NCBI RefSeq assembly: GCF_014650335.1
Contig: NZ_BMUT01000001.1
Span: 549,037 to 613,036 of the forward strand
Reading direction: 5' to 3'
DNA from: Streptomyces hiroshimensis
GTDB lineage: Bacteria > Actinomycetota > Actinomycetes > Streptomycetales > Streptomycetaceae
DNA length: 64,000 nucleotides
The position numbers and the translations under genes were made by a program. Below, one piece after another: positions 25,950-34,787 of the stretch (within the stretch, counting starts at the first letter, position 1; each line of letters opens with the position of its first letter). Under the pieces are notes generated by a model. That model saw only the letters and a program-made list of their open reading frames with translations. It was not told where the DNA came from and searched no databases.

Positions 25950-27233
25950 TCAGGTGCGGGCACGCGCGCGGAGGGCGCGGTCGGTGGCGGTGAGGGCGAG
26001 CAGCAGCAGGCTCAGCGCGCCGGTGACGGCCGCGAGCCGGTGGAGCCCGGCGTCGCTCGCCTGCCGCCCGAAGCAGAGGGCGAGGAGGCCGGTGGCGGCT
26101 ATCGCGCTCGTGTACTGGGCGGTGCGCTGCAGTCCGGCCGCGGAGCCGACGCGGTCGGGCGGCGCCTGGGCGTAGACGGCGGCCTGGTTGCCGGTGGAGG
26201 CCAGGCCCTGCGGCACGCCGAAGAGCGCGGAGGCGATCAGCAGCGCGGCGAGCGGGGTGCCGCCGGTGGCGGCCACGAGGATGCCGCTGCCCGCGGCGAG
26301 CAGTGCGGCGGCCGTGGTGAGCGGGGCGCGCAGGCCCTTCGTCCGGGCGCCGAGCAGCGAGCAGACGGCCGCCGCGAGGGACATCGGCAGCATGACCAGA
26401 CCGGCCTGGAAGGAGGTGCAGCCCCGGGCCTCCTCCAGCCATTGGGCGTATCCGTACAGGGCGCAGTAGATCGTCAGGTAGGCGAGCCCGTGGCGGAGGT
26501 AGGTGCGCAGGAGGGCGTGGCGCGTCGGGGAGTCGCCGGACGGGCAGCCGGCGGGCTGCTGCGGCTGTACGGGCCCCTGCTGCACGGAGCCCCGCACAGG
26601 TTCTGCAGGGCCGGTGCGGTCGTGCGGCAGCCACGGCAGGGCCACGGCCAGCGCCAGCAGGGCGAGCGGCACGTTGACCGCGAAGATGCCCCGCCAGCCT
26701 GTGGTCGCGGTGAGGAGCCCGCCGAGGGTGGGGCCGAGGGCCGCGCTGCCCAGGGCGGCGAGCGAGAGGCGGCCCATCACGGGGCGGGGTGCGGGGCGGC
26801 CGGTGCGCAGGGACTCGGCGCGCAGCATCGCCATCGCGGCGGGGTAGGCGGCCGAGGTGCCGAGGCCGAGCAGCACACGGGCGGCGATCAGCCAGCCGAA
26901 GGCGGGCGCCAGCGTGCCGAGCAGGCCGCCCGCGCAGACGATGGCGAGGCCCGCGAGGAAGACGCGGCGGGGGCCGAGGGAGTCGGCGAGGCGGCCCATG
27001 ACGGGCTGGCCGACGGCGCTGGTGAGGTAGAGGGAGGACAGGAGCCAGCCCGTGCCGGAGGGGCCGGTGCCGAAGTCGCGGCCTACGGCCACCAGACCGG
27101 TGGCGATCATGGTGCTGTTGAGGGGGTTGAGGACGGCACCGAGGAGCAGCGGCGTCATCAGGCGCGCGCCGAAGCCCTCGTCCGGGGCGGCGCCGGGGCC
27201 GCGGGCGCGCAGGGGCGCCCTTAAGGCCTTCAC
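25950..27233 (-). CDS. MFS drug/metabolite exporter
   Basis: A 427-residue major-facilitator transporter with about 12 membrane helices. Motifs include LNPLNSTMIATGLVAVGRDFG in helix 1, GRLADSLGPRRVFLAGL (motif A) and ARVLLGLGTSAAYPAAMAML (motif B). This is the EmrB/QacA-type efflux pattern. Its start overlaps the marR stop, so the pump is under MarR control. Confidence 0.92.
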   Translation of the reverse strand: MKALRAPLRARGPGAAPDEGFGARLMTPLLLGAVLNPLNSTMIATGLVAVGRDFGTGPSGTGWLLSSLYLTSAVGQPVMGRLADSLGPRRVFLAGLAIVCAGGLLGTLAPAFGWLIAARVLLGLGTSAAYPAAMAMLRAESLRTGRPAPRPVMGRLSLAALGSAALGPTLGGLLTATTGWRGIFAVNVPLALLALAVALPWLPHDRTGPAEPVRGSVQQGPVQPQQPAGCPSGDSPTRHALLRTYLRHGLAYLTIYCALYGYAQWLEEARGCTSFQAGLVMLPMSLAAAVCSLLGARTKGLRAPLTTAAALLAAGSGILVAATGGTPLAALLIASALFGVPQGLASTGNQAAVYAQAPPDRVGSAAGLQRTAQYTSAIAATGLLALCFGRQASDAGLHRLAAVTGALSLLLLALTATDRALRARART

Positions 27234-27742
27234 TCCTCCACCAGGCGCTTGAGCAGGAGGGTGGCGTCGGCGAGGGCCCGCTGTTCCTCCGGGGTGAGCC
27301 GGTGGGCCATGGCGTCGGCGAGCCAGGCGTGCTTGGAGTGCCGTACGGAGGCGATGGCCTCGTCACCGTGCTCCGTGAGGGAGAACAGGACCTGCCGCCC
27401 GTCCGTGGGATGCGGGGAGCGGGTCACCAGGCCCAGCTCCTCCAGCCTGGCGACGATGACGCGCATGGACTGCGGTCGGACGAGCTCCGCGCGGGCCAGC
27501 TCGGCGGTGGTGGCGGGCCCTGCGGTGTCCAGACGGCCGAGGACGGCGCGCTGCGAGGGGGTGAGCGCGCCCTGCGGGGACGCCACGCGCAGGCGGCGCA
27601 TGAGCTGGGAGACCGTCGCGGCCAGATCGGCGGCGGCGCGTTCCTGATCCTTGCCGGACGGCTGGCCGGTATCCGCGTCGGCCGTGCCGGATTCCTGGTC
27701 GGATTCCTGGCCGGGTTTCTGGTCGGGTTCCTTGTCGGGCAT
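27230..27742 (-). CDS. MarR-family repressor
   Basis: A 170-residue winged-helix regulator with an acidic, low-complexity N-terminal tail of about 35 residues (DKEPDQKPGQESDQESG). The core has SPSQRAVL-type helix LTPSQRAVLGRLDTAGP, recognition helix ARAELVRPQSMRVIVARLEELGLV and the wing DGRQVLFSLTEHG. The ATG at 27742 follows GGTGGA; starting at 27769 would put the start inside the operator. It is first gene of an operon with the exporter and the isochorismatase-fold enzyme. Confidence 0.92.
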   Translation of the reverse strand: MPDKEPDQKPGQESDQESGTADADTGQPSGKDQERAAADLAATVSQLMRRLRVASPQGALTPSQRAVLGRLDTAGPATTAELARAELVRPQSMRVIVARLEELGLVTRSPHPTDGRQVLFSLTEHGDEAIASVRHSKHAWLADAMAHRLTPEEQRALADATLLLKRLVEE

Positions 27743-27767
27743 GCGTCCACCGTAAATATCGACAGGC

Positions 27768-27781
27768 AAACTTGCAAGTTT
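27768..27781. promoter_or_regulatory. MarR operator candidate
   Basis: AAACTTGCAAGTTT is a perfect 14-bp palindrome 26 bases upstream of the marR start. Size and symmetry fit MarR-family binding, so autorepression of the operon is likely. Confidence 0.7.
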
Positions 27782-27867
27782 TTCTGTGTTCTTATGCGCA
27801 AGCCGAGTTATCCACAGGACGATCGACGGTCTTGCCGCGCGGCGTGCCGCGTCCTACGGTCGCAACC

Positions 27868-27887
27868 ACACGTGGATCTACACGTGT
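27868..27887. promoter_or_regulatory. Inverted repeat before the pyrimidine-catabolism operon
   Basis: ACACGTG-gatcta-CACGTGT is a perfect 7-bp inverted repeat 48 bases upstream of the nitrilase-family gene. It is a good operator candidate, but the cognate regulator is not visible in the window. Confidence 0.5.
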
Positions 27888-27934
27888 CAGCCTGGCCGGT
27901 CGGCCCGGCTGACGCCCCCGTGAAGGAGCAGCTC

Positions 27935-28777
27935 ATGGCCAATGTCGTCCGCGCCGCTCTGGTCCAGGCCACCTGGACCGGCGACACCGAATCCATGCTC
28001 GCCAAGCACGAGGAGCACGCCCGCGCGGCCGCCGCCCAGGGCGCGCAGGTGATCGGCTTCCAAGAGGTCTTCAACGCCCCCTACTTCTGCCAGGTGCAGG
28101 AGAGCGAGCACTACCGCTGGGCCGAGCCCGTCCCCGACGGGCCCACGGTCCGCCGGATGCAGGAGCTGGCCCGCGAGACGGGCATGGTGATCGTCGTGCC
28201 CGTCTTCGAGACCGAAGGCCCCGGTTTCTACTACAACACCGCCGCCGTCATCGACGCCGACGGCCGTTACCTCGGCAAGTACCGCAAGCACCACATCCCC
28301 CAGGTCAAGGGCTTCTGGGAGAAGTACTACTTCGCCCCGGGCAACCTCGGCTGGCCCGTCTTCGACACGGCCGTCGGCAAGGTCGGCGTCTACATCTGCT
28401 ACGACCGCCACTTCCCCGAGGGCTGGCGCCAGCTCGGCCTCAACGGCGCCCAGCTCGTCTACAACCCCTCGGCCACCTCCCGCGGCCTCTCCGGCTACCT
28501 CTGGAAGCTGGAGCAGCCCGCCGCGGCCGTCGCCAACGAGTACTTCATCGCCGCCATCAACCGCGTCGGCCGCGAGGAGTACGGCGACAACGACTTCTAC
28601 GGCACCTCCTACTTCGTCGACCCCCGGGGGCAGTTCGTCGGAGACGTGGCGAGCGACACCAAGGAGGAACTCCTCGTCCGCGACCTGGACTTCGGCCTCA
28701 TCGAGGACGTCCGGCAGCAGTGGGCCTTCTACCGCGACCGCAGGCCCGACGCCTACGACGGGCTGGTCCGGCCATGA
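27935..28777 (+). CDS. Nitrilase-superfamily amidohydrolase (beta-ureidopropionase-like)
   Basis: A 280-residue carbon-nitrogen hydrolase. The Glu-Lys-Cys triad is visible as FQEVF (Glu44), KYRKHHIPQ and YICYDRHFPEG. Together with the dihydropyrimidinase two genes on, it probably hydrolyses N-carbamyl-beta-alanine or a similar carbamoyl amino acid. The ATG at 27935 follows GAAGGAGC. It is coupled to the aminotransferase by an ATGA overlap. Confidence 0.9.
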   Translation: MANVVRAALVQATWTGDTESMLAKHEEHARAAAAQGAQVIGFQEVFNAPYFCQVQESEHYRWAEPVPDGPTVRRMQELARETGMVIVVPVFETEGPGFYYNTAAVIDADGRYLGKYRKHHIPQVKGFWEKYYFAPGNLGWPVFDTAVGKVGVYICYDRHFPEGWRQLGLNGAQLVYNPSATSRGLSGYLWKLEQPAAAVANEYFIAAINRVGREEYGDNDFYGTSYFVDPRGQFVGDVASDTKEELLVRDLDFGLIEDVRQQWAFYRDRRPDAYDGLVRP

Positions 28778-30114
28778 CCTCCGCGCCCGGGCCGGGCGGC
28801 TCCCCGGCCACCCACCTGCACGCCCGGCACCGCGCGGTGATGCCCGAGTGGCTCTCCCTCTACTACCGCGAGCCCCTGGAGCTCACCCACGGCGAGGGCC
28901 GCCACGTCTGGGACGCCCGCGGCCGCCGCTATCTCGACTTCTTCGGCGGCATCCTCACCACGATGACCGCCCACGCCCTGCCCGAGGTCACCAAGGCCGT
29001 GTCCGAGCAGGCCGGGCGCATCCTGCACACCTCCACCCTCTACCTCGACCGGCACATGGTCGAGCTCGCCGAGCGCATCGCCGCCCTCTCCGGCATCCCC
29101 GACGCCCGCGTCTTCTTCACCACCTCCGGCACCGAGGCCAACGACGCCGCCCTCCTGCTGGCCACCTCCTACCGCCGCTCCAACCAGATCCTGGCGATGC
29201 GCAACAGCTACCACGGGCGCTCCTTCTCCGCCGTGGGCATCACCGGCAACTCCTCCTGGTCGCCCACCAGCCTCTCGCCGCTCCAGACGCTCTACGTCCA
29301 CGGCGGAGTGCGCACCTCCGGCCCCTACGCCCACCTGTCCGACGCCGACTTCACCGCCGCCTGCGTCGCCGACCTCACGGACATGCTCGGCCAGACCCAC
29401 GGCCGGGTGGCCGCCCTGATCGCCGAACCGGTCCAGGGCGTCGGGGGATTCACCTCCCCGCCCGACGGCCTCTACGCCGCCTTCCGCGAGGTCCTCGCCG
29501 AGCGCGGCATCCTCTGGATCACCGACGAGGTGCAGACAGGCTGGGGCCGCACCGGCGACCACTTCTGGGGCTGGCAGGCCCACGCCGAGCACGGCCCGCC
29601 CGACCTCCTCACCTTCGCCAAGGGCATCGGCAACGGCATGTCCGTCGGCGGCGTCGTCGCCCGCGCCGAGGTCATGAACTGCCTCGACGCCAACTCCATC
29701 TCCACCTTCGGCGGCAGCCCCGTCACCATGGCCGCCGGCCTCGCCAACCTCACCCACCTCCTGGAACACGACCTCCAGGGCAACGCCCGCCGGGTCGGCG
29801 GCCTGCTCATCGAGCGGCTCCGCGCCGTCACCGCAGGCTTCCCCGCCGTCCGTGAGGTGCGCGGCCGCGGCCTGATGATCGGCATCGAGCTGGTCGAGCA
29901 CGACGGATCGCCCTCGCCGGAAGCGGCATCCCTCGTCCTCGAACTGGCCAGGGAGGAAGGCCTCCTGATCGGCAAGGGCGGCCGCGAGGCCAACGTCCTG
30001 CGCATCGCGCCGCCGCTGTCCCTCACCATCACCGAGGCGGAGGAGGGCGCAGCCGCCCTTGAAACGGTGCTGCGCCAAGTGCAGTTCACCATCGCCGGAA
30101 AGGAACGGCCATGA
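28774..30114 (+). CDS. Class III PLP aminotransferase
   Basis: A 446-residue omega-aminotransferase with FFTTSGTEANDAALLLA, NSYHGRSFS, the cofactor Asp in WITDEVQTGWGRTG and the PLP Lys in TFAKGIGNGMS. In this operon it most likely removes the amino group of beta-alanine or beta-aminoisobutyrate, giving a semialdehyde. Both ends overlap neighbouring genes by ATGA. Confidence 0.93.
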   Translation: MTSAPGPGGSPATHLHARHRAVMPEWLSLYYREPLELTHGEGRHVWDARGRRYLDFFGGILTTMTAHALPEVTKAVSEQAGRILHTSTLYLDRHMVELAERIAALSGIPDARVFFTTSGTEANDAALLLATSYRRSNQILAMRNSYHGRSFSAVGITGNSSWSPTSLSPLQTLYVHGGVRTSGPYAHLSDADFTAACVADLTDMLGQTHGRVAALIAEPVQGVGGFTSPPDGLYAAFREVLAERGILWITDEVQTGWGRTGDHFWGWQAHAEHGPPDLLTFAKGIGNGMSVGGVVARAEVMNCLDANSISTFGGSPVTMAAGLANLTHLLEHDLQGNARRVGGLLIERLRAVTAGFPAVREVRGRGLMIGIELVEHDGSPSPEAASLVLELAREEGLLIGKGGREANVLRIAPPLSLTITEAEEGAAALETVLRQVQFTIAGKERP

Positions 30115-31511
30115 CCACGACGGCCATCCGTGGCGGCCTCGTCATCACCGCCGCCGAAGAGACCAGCGCCGACGTGCTCGTCGAGGACGGCAAGGTCGCG
30201 GCCCTCGCCGCGTCCGGCAGCGCCTTCGCCCAAGGCTGGCACGCCGACCGCACCCTGGACGCCACGGGGAAGTACGTCATCCCCGGCGGCGTCGACGCCC
30301 ACACGCACCTCGACCTGCCCTTCGGCGGCACCGCCTCCTCCGACGACTTCGAGACCGGCACCCGGGCCGCCGCCTGGGGCGGCACCACCACCATCGTCGA
30401 CTTCGCCGTCCAGAGCCGCGGCCAGGCCCTGCGCGAGGGCCTCGACCGCTGGCACGCCAAGGCCGCCGGCCGCTGCGCCGTCGACTACGCCTTCCACATG
30501 ATCCTCTCCGACGTGAACGAGAGCTCCCTGAAGGAGATGGACCTCCTCATCGCCGAAGGGGTCACCTCCTTCAAGCTCTTCATGGCCTACCCCGGCGTCT
30601 TCTACAGCGACGACGGGCAGATCCTGCGCGCCATGCAGCGCGCCGCCGGCAACGGCGGGCTGATCATGATGCACGCCGAGAACGGCATCGCCATCGACGT
30701 CCTCGTCGAACAGGCCCTCGCCGCCGGGCGCACCGACCCCCGCTACCACGGCGAGGTCCGCAAGGCGCTGCTGGAGGCCGAGGCCACCCACAGGGCCATT
30801 CAGCTCGCCCGCGTCGCCGGCAGCCCCCTGTACGTCGTGCACGTGTCGGCCGAGGAGGCCGTCGCCGAGCTCGCCCAGGCGCGCGACAAGGGACTGCCCG
30901 TCTTCGGCGAGACCTGCCCGCAGTACCTCTTCCTGTCCACTGACAACCTCGCCGAGCCCGGCTTCGAAGGCGCGAAGTACGTCTGCTCCACCCCGCTGCG
31001 CCCCCGCGAGCACCAGGCCGTCCTCTGGCGCGGCCTGCGCACCGACGACCTCCAGGTCGTCTCGACCGACCACTGCCCGTTCTGCTTCTCCGGCCAGAAG
31101 GAGCTCGGCCGCGGCGACTTCTCGAAGATCCCCAACGGCCTGCCCGGCATCGAGAACCGCATGGACCTCCTCCACCAGGCCGTGGTCGACGGCCACATCA
31201 CCCGCCGCCGCTGGATCGAGATCGCCTGCGCCGCCCCCGCTCGGATGTTCGGCCTCGCCCCCCACAAGGGCACCATCACCCCCGGCGGCGACGCCGACAT
31301 CGTCATCTACGACCCGCACGCCGAGCAGACCCTCTCGGCCGCCACCCACCACATGAACGTCGACTACTCCGCCTACGAGGGCAAGCGCGTCACCGGACAG
31401 GTCGAGACCGTCCTCTCCCGCGGCGAAACCGTCATCGAGCAGCGGAAGTTCACCGGACGCGCCGGCCACGGCCGCTACGTCCCCCGCGCCACCTGCCAGT
31501 ACCTGACGTAA
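30111..31511 (+). CDS. hydA: Dihydropyrimidinase / hydantoinase
   Basis: A 466-residue cyclic amidohydrolase. Metal ligands appear in GVDAHTHLDLPFGG, the carbamylated Lys in TSFKLFMAYPG, and others in MMHAENG, YVVHVSAEE and STDHCPF. It opens dihydrouracil/dihydrothymine or hydantoins. Third gene of the operon. Length and motif order match the family. Confidence 0.95.
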   Translation: MTTTAIRGGLVITAAEETSADVLVEDGKVAALAASGSAFAQGWHADRTLDATGKYVIPGGVDAHTHLDLPFGGTASSDDFETGTRAAAWGGTTTIVDFAVQSRGQALREGLDRWHAKAAGRCAVDYAFHMILSDVNESSLKEMDLLIAEGVTSFKLFMAYPGVFYSDDGQILRAMQRAAGNGGLIMMHAENGIAIDVLVEQALAAGRTDPRYHGEVRKALLEAEATHRAIQLARVAGSPLYVVHVSAEEAVAELAQARDKGLPVFGETCPQYLFLSTDNLAEPGFEGAKYVCSTPLRPREHQAVLWRGLRTDDLQVVSTDHCPFCFSGQKELGRGDFSKIPNGLPGIENRMDLLHQAVVDGHITRRRWIEIACAAPARMFGLAPHKGTITPGGDADIVIYDPHAEQTLSAATHHMNVDYSAYEGKRVTGQVETVLSRGETVIEQRKFTGRAGHGRYVPRATCQYLT

Positions 31512-31552
31512 GACGCCACGACGCACCACGTATGACGTTAAGGAGCACCTCC

Positions 31553-32551
31553 GTGGACTTCGGCCTCGTCCTGCAGACCGACCCGCCCGCCACCGCCGTC
31601 GTCGACCTGATGCGCCGCGCCGAGCGCTCAGGCTTCCGCTACGGCTGGACGTTCGACTCCTCCGTGCTGTGGCAGGAGCCGTTCGTCATCTACAGCCGCA
31701 TCCTGGAGCACACCGAGCGGCTCGTCGTGGGGCCGATGGTCACCAACCCCTCCACCCGCACCCCCGAGGTCACCGCCTCCACCTTCGCCACCCTCAACGA
31801 CATGTACGGCAACCGCACGGTGTGCGGCATCGGCCGCGGGGACTCCGCGATGCGGGTGGCCGGCCGCAAGCCCAACACCCTCGCCTCCCTGCGGGAGTCC
31901 ATCCGCGTCATCCGCGACCTCGCCGAGGGCCGCGAGGCCGACGTCGGCGGCACGGCGCTGAAGATCCCCTGGATCCGGGACGGCAGGCTGCCCGTGTGGA
32001 TGGCCGCCTACGGCCCGAAGGCCCTCGCCCTCGCCGGCCAGGAGGCCGACGGCTTCATCCTGCAGCTCGCCGACCCCTTCCTCACCGAATGGATGATCAA
32101 GCACGTGCGGGAGGCCGCCGCCGAGGCCGGCCGGGACCCGGCCGCCGTCAGCATCTGCGTCGCCGCCCCCGCCTACGTCGGCGACGACCTCGCCCACGCC
32201 CGCGAGCAGTGCCGCTGGTTCGGCGGCATGGTCGGCAACCACGTGGCCGACCTGGTCGAGCGCTACGGCGAGCACTCCGGCCTGGTGCCCGAGGCCCTCA
32301 CCGCCTACATCAAGCAGCGCCACGGCTACGACTACAGCCACCACGGCCGGGCGGGAAACCCCTCCACGGACTTCGTGCCCGACGAGATCGTGGACCGCTT
32401 CTGCCTCCTGGGCCCCGTGGAGGCCCACCGCGAACGGCTGGAGCACCTGCGCGAGCTCGGAGTGGACCAGTTCGCGGTCTACGCCATGCACGACGCGAAG
32501 GAGGCGACGATCGACGCGTACGGCGAGCACCTGATCCCCGCGCTGAGCTGA
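31553..32551 (+). CDS. LLM-class F420/flavin-dependent oxidoreductase
   Basis: A 332-residue luciferase-like TIM-barrel protein. It has the VDFGLVLQTDPP start, a TNPSTRTPEVTASTFATLNDM barrel segment and the cofactor-binding CGIGRGDSAMRVAGRKP. I chose the GTG at 31553 because AGGAG lies 8 bases before it; the upstream ATG at 31532 would place that site inside the gene. This subfamily tends to accompany hydantoinase genes. Since no dihydropyrimidine dehydrogenase is present, it may supply the redox step. Confidence 0.88.
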   Translation: MDFGLVLQTDPPATAVVDLMRRAERSGFRYGWTFDSSVLWQEPFVIYSRILEHTERLVVGPMVTNPSTRTPEVTASTFATLNDMYGNRTVCGIGRGDSAMRVAGRKPNTLASLRESIRVIRDLAEGREADVGGTALKIPWIRDGRLPVWMAAYGPKALALAGQEADGFILQLADPFLTEWMIKHVREAAAEAGRDPAAVSICVAAPAYVGDDLAHAREQCRWFGGMVGNHVADLVERYGEHSGLVPEALTAYIKQRHGYDYSHHGRAGNPSTDFVPDEIVDRFCLLGPVEAHRERLEHLRELGVDQFAVYAMHDAKEATIDAYGEHLIPALS

Positions 32552-32637
32552 GCGGAGCGGAGCCGGGGCGGGCCCGGCCGCCGGACCCCGGCGCACGTGC
32601 CCGCCCGCCGCCCACCGCTCGTCGGCCACCGCCCGCC

Positions 32638-33168
32638 CTACGGCACGCGCGCCGTCCACTCCGCGGAGGAGAACTTCGTCGCGGCCAGTTCCTCCGCCCG
32701 CGCCATCTCCTCGGGGGTGACCGAGCCCGCCGTGAGCCCGTAGCGGCCCCGGAAGGACTCGATCATCTTCTCGATGACGCCGGCGCGCGGCAGCCCGGTC
32801 TGGCGGCGCAGGGGGTCGACGCGCTTCTTCGCGCTCTTCGTGCCCTTGTCCGACAGCTTCTCCTTGCCGATGCGCAGCACGTCCAGCATCTTGTCCGCGT
32901 CGATGTCGTACGCCATCGTCACGTGGTGCAGCACCGCGCCCGCGCTGCCCACCAGCCGCTTCTGCGCCGCGCCCGCGATCTTCCCCGACTCGGTGGCGAT
33001 GTCGTTGAGCGGCTGGTACCAGGCCTTGACCCCCATGCCCTCCAGCGCGCCCAGCACCCAGTCGTCCAGGTAGGCGTAGCTGTCGGCGAAGGACAGGCCC
33101 TGCACCAGGGCGTCCGGCACGCACAGCGAGTAAGTGATGGTGTTGCCCGGCTCGATGAAGGTCGTAGC
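32638..33168 (-). pseudogene. Lipoate-protein ligase A, 3' fragment (host copy, broken)
   Basis: The C-terminal half (about 176 residues) of a lipoate/biotin ligase-family gene. It aligns from TFIEPGNTITYSLCVPD to the stop with the intact gene at 33577 (SGKIAGAAQKR, LHHVTMAYDID, KRVDPLRRQTGLPR, KFSSAEWTARVP). Upstream the frame runs into a TAG within the palindrome at 33149-33196, and the N-terminal half with the GGG lipoyl loop is missing. Its codon use is host-like (very high GC3). I read it as the original chromosomal gene cut by integration. Confidence 0.85.
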
Positions 33169-33196
33169 GACAGTACACTACGACGATCATCGAGCC
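33149..33196. other. Candidate attachment site: 48-bp imperfect palindrome at the ligase break
   Basis: Arms at 33149-33167 and 33178-33196 match in 17 of 19 positions and flank a 10-base centre (cgacagtaca). The left arm is ligase coding sequence and the right arm is outside it, so the gene break falls at the centre. Overall size and symmetry fit a serine-integrase attL/attR. There is no T-run, which makes a terminator less likely. Confidence 0.5.
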
Positions 33197-33200
33197 CGGT

Positions 33201-33536
33201 TCAGCGGAGGCTCGGCGCGGGCCTAGACACCCACTCACCTGCGGAAACGTCGCCGATCCGCTCTTCGTCCTCGTTGCTGAGGGCCTGGAGGAGGGCCATC
33301 GAGGCAGGGGTCCCGTCGTCCGCGAGGAGCCGCACCACGTGCTCGAACTCCTGCGGAGTGAACCTCGCCGCCAGTTCCGAGGCGGCTCCCTCGCATGGCG
33401 TCTGTGCGGCCTCGGCGGCTCGCCAAGCCGCTACGTTCGCGAGCGTATTCGCTAAGAAGCGAGTCGCGTTGTCCGGACGCTCGATCGGCGTGGGGGGAGG
33501 GCGATCCCCCACGCGTCGGTACTCACCCAATTCCAT
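33201..33536 (-). CDS. Hypothetical protein between the two ligase copies
   Basis: A 111-residue soluble protein starting MELGEYRRVGDRPP, with a helical middle (NATRFLANTLANVAAWRAAE) and FTPQEFEHVVRLLADDG. I do not recognise the family. Its stop codon abuts the att-like palindrome. Codon use is less GC-biased than the host, consistent with arrival on the element. Confidence 0.65.
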   Translation of the reverse strand: MELGEYRRVGDRPPPTPIERPDNATRFLANTLANVAAWRAAEAAQTPCEGAASELAARFTPQEFEHVVRLLADDGTPASMALLQALSNEDEERIGDVSAGEWVSRPAPSLR

Positions 33537-33576
33537 GATCGAGACCCTAATGGCCAAGATCGGGATTGGCTGTGAT

Positions 33577-34632
33577 CTATGGAACGCGGGCGGTCCACTC
33601 CTGGGAGCTGAACTTGGACTGCGCCAGTTCTTGCGCACGGCTCAGCTCCTGCTCGGTCACCTCGCCAACCGAGCAGCCGTAGCGGTCGCGGAAGGAGGCG
33701 ACCATGCGGTCAATGACCTCGGTCCGAGGAAGACCTGTCTGCCGGCGGAGCGGGTCGACGCGCTTCTTGGCGCTCTTGGTTCCCTTGTCGGACAGCTTTT
33801 CCCGGCCGATGCGCAGAACCTCAAGCATTGTGTCCGCGTCGATGTCGTAGGCCATGGTCACGTGGTGCAGGACCGCGCCGTTCTCGCCGACCATTCGCTT
33901 TTGCGCGGCCCCGGCGATCTTCCCGGACTCGGTGGCGATGTCGTTGAGGGGCTGGTACCAGGCTTTGATGCCCATGTCCCCAAGGGCGGCGAGCACCCAG
34001 TCATCGAGGTAGGCATAGCTGTCCGCGAAGGACAGCCCTTGCACGAGGGAGTCCGGTACATAGAGCGAGTAGGTGATCGTACTTTGGGGTTCTACGAACA
34101 TAGCCCCGCCGCCGCTGATGCGCCGGACGACCGTCATGCCATGACGCGCGGCGGATTCCATATCCACTTCGTTGCGCAACGACTGGAAACTACCGATGAT
34201 CACGGCCGGCGATTCCCATTCCCACACGCGCAGCGTCGGCGGCCGCCGCCCGGCCGCGACCTCGGCGGTCAGCACCTCGTCCAGCGCCATGTGCAGCGCG
34301 GGGGACTGGGGGCCCTCGTGGATGAGCTGCCAGTCGTAGTCGTGCCAGTCGGTGGCATTGGCCAGGGCGCGGCGGACGGCGACGCCGACAGCCTCGGAGG
34401 TCAGACCGAACATGACGGTGCCCTCGGGCAGCGCCGCGTCGATACGGGCGGCGAGCTCTTGCGCCGGCAGGTCGGCGTTGGCCCCCTCCAGCGCGCGATT
34501 GATGTCGAACAGCGCCTCGTCGGGCTCCAGGAAGAAGTCACCCGCGACCCGGACGTCACGGAGGGCCCCGTCGCGCACCTCGACGTCCACGACGACCAGC
34601 TTGCCGCCCGGAACCTTGTACTCGCCGTGCAC
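33577..34632 (-). CDS. lplA: Lipoate-protein ligase A family protein, intact copy
   Basis: A 351-residue ligase of the biotin/lipoate A/B transferase fold, which attaches or scavenges lipoyl groups. It opens with VHGEYKVPGGKLVVVDVEV (GTG start, GGAAGG site). It keeps the substrate loop RRISGGGAMFVEP and the ATP/lipoate-binding GKIAGAAQ. From about 34200 leftward the codon third positions are clearly less GC-rich than in the N-terminal part, so the gene may be a host/element chimera restored by integration, or cargo carried whole. Confidence 0.88.
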   Translation of the reverse strand: MHGEYKVPGGKLVVVDVEVRDGALRDVRVAGDFFLEPDEALFDINRALEGANADLPAQELAARIDAALPEGTVMFGLTSEAVGVAVRRALANATDWHDYDWQLIHEGPQSPALHMALDEVLTAEVAAGRRPPTLRVWEWESPAVIIGSFQSLRNEVDMESAARHGMTVVRRISGGGAMFVEPQSTITYSLYVPDSLVQGLSFADSYAYLDDWVLAALGDMGIKAWYQPLNDIATESGKIAGAAQKRMVGENGAVLHHVTMAYDIDADTMLEVLRIGREKLSDKGTKSAKKRVDPLRRQTGLPRTEVIDRMVASFRDRYGCSVGEVTEQELSRAQELAQSKFSSQEWTARVP

Positions 34633-34787
34633 CGTGCACCTTCCAGAAACGTGCCTCTGAGCCGTTCTCAGCGGCGGATACAGCCACCGTACGTGTTGGG
34701 CCGAGGTGCCCTTGGCCGGAGCGTCCCGGACGTGGCCACGATCCGCGGCAATGGCCGACCTACCGCCTGAAGCGCCAGAGGAGCCGG

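Noticed and set aside
27808..27816. TTATCCACA, a perfect DnaA box
   Set aside because: It is a single copy with no cluster, no AT-rich region and no dnaA/dnaN nearby; chance occurrence is sufficient.
33149..33196. Rho-independent terminator for the 111-residue gene at 33201
   Set aside because: The stem is not GC-rich enough, has a 10-base loop and no T-run, and half of it is ligase coding sequence; an attachment site explains it better.
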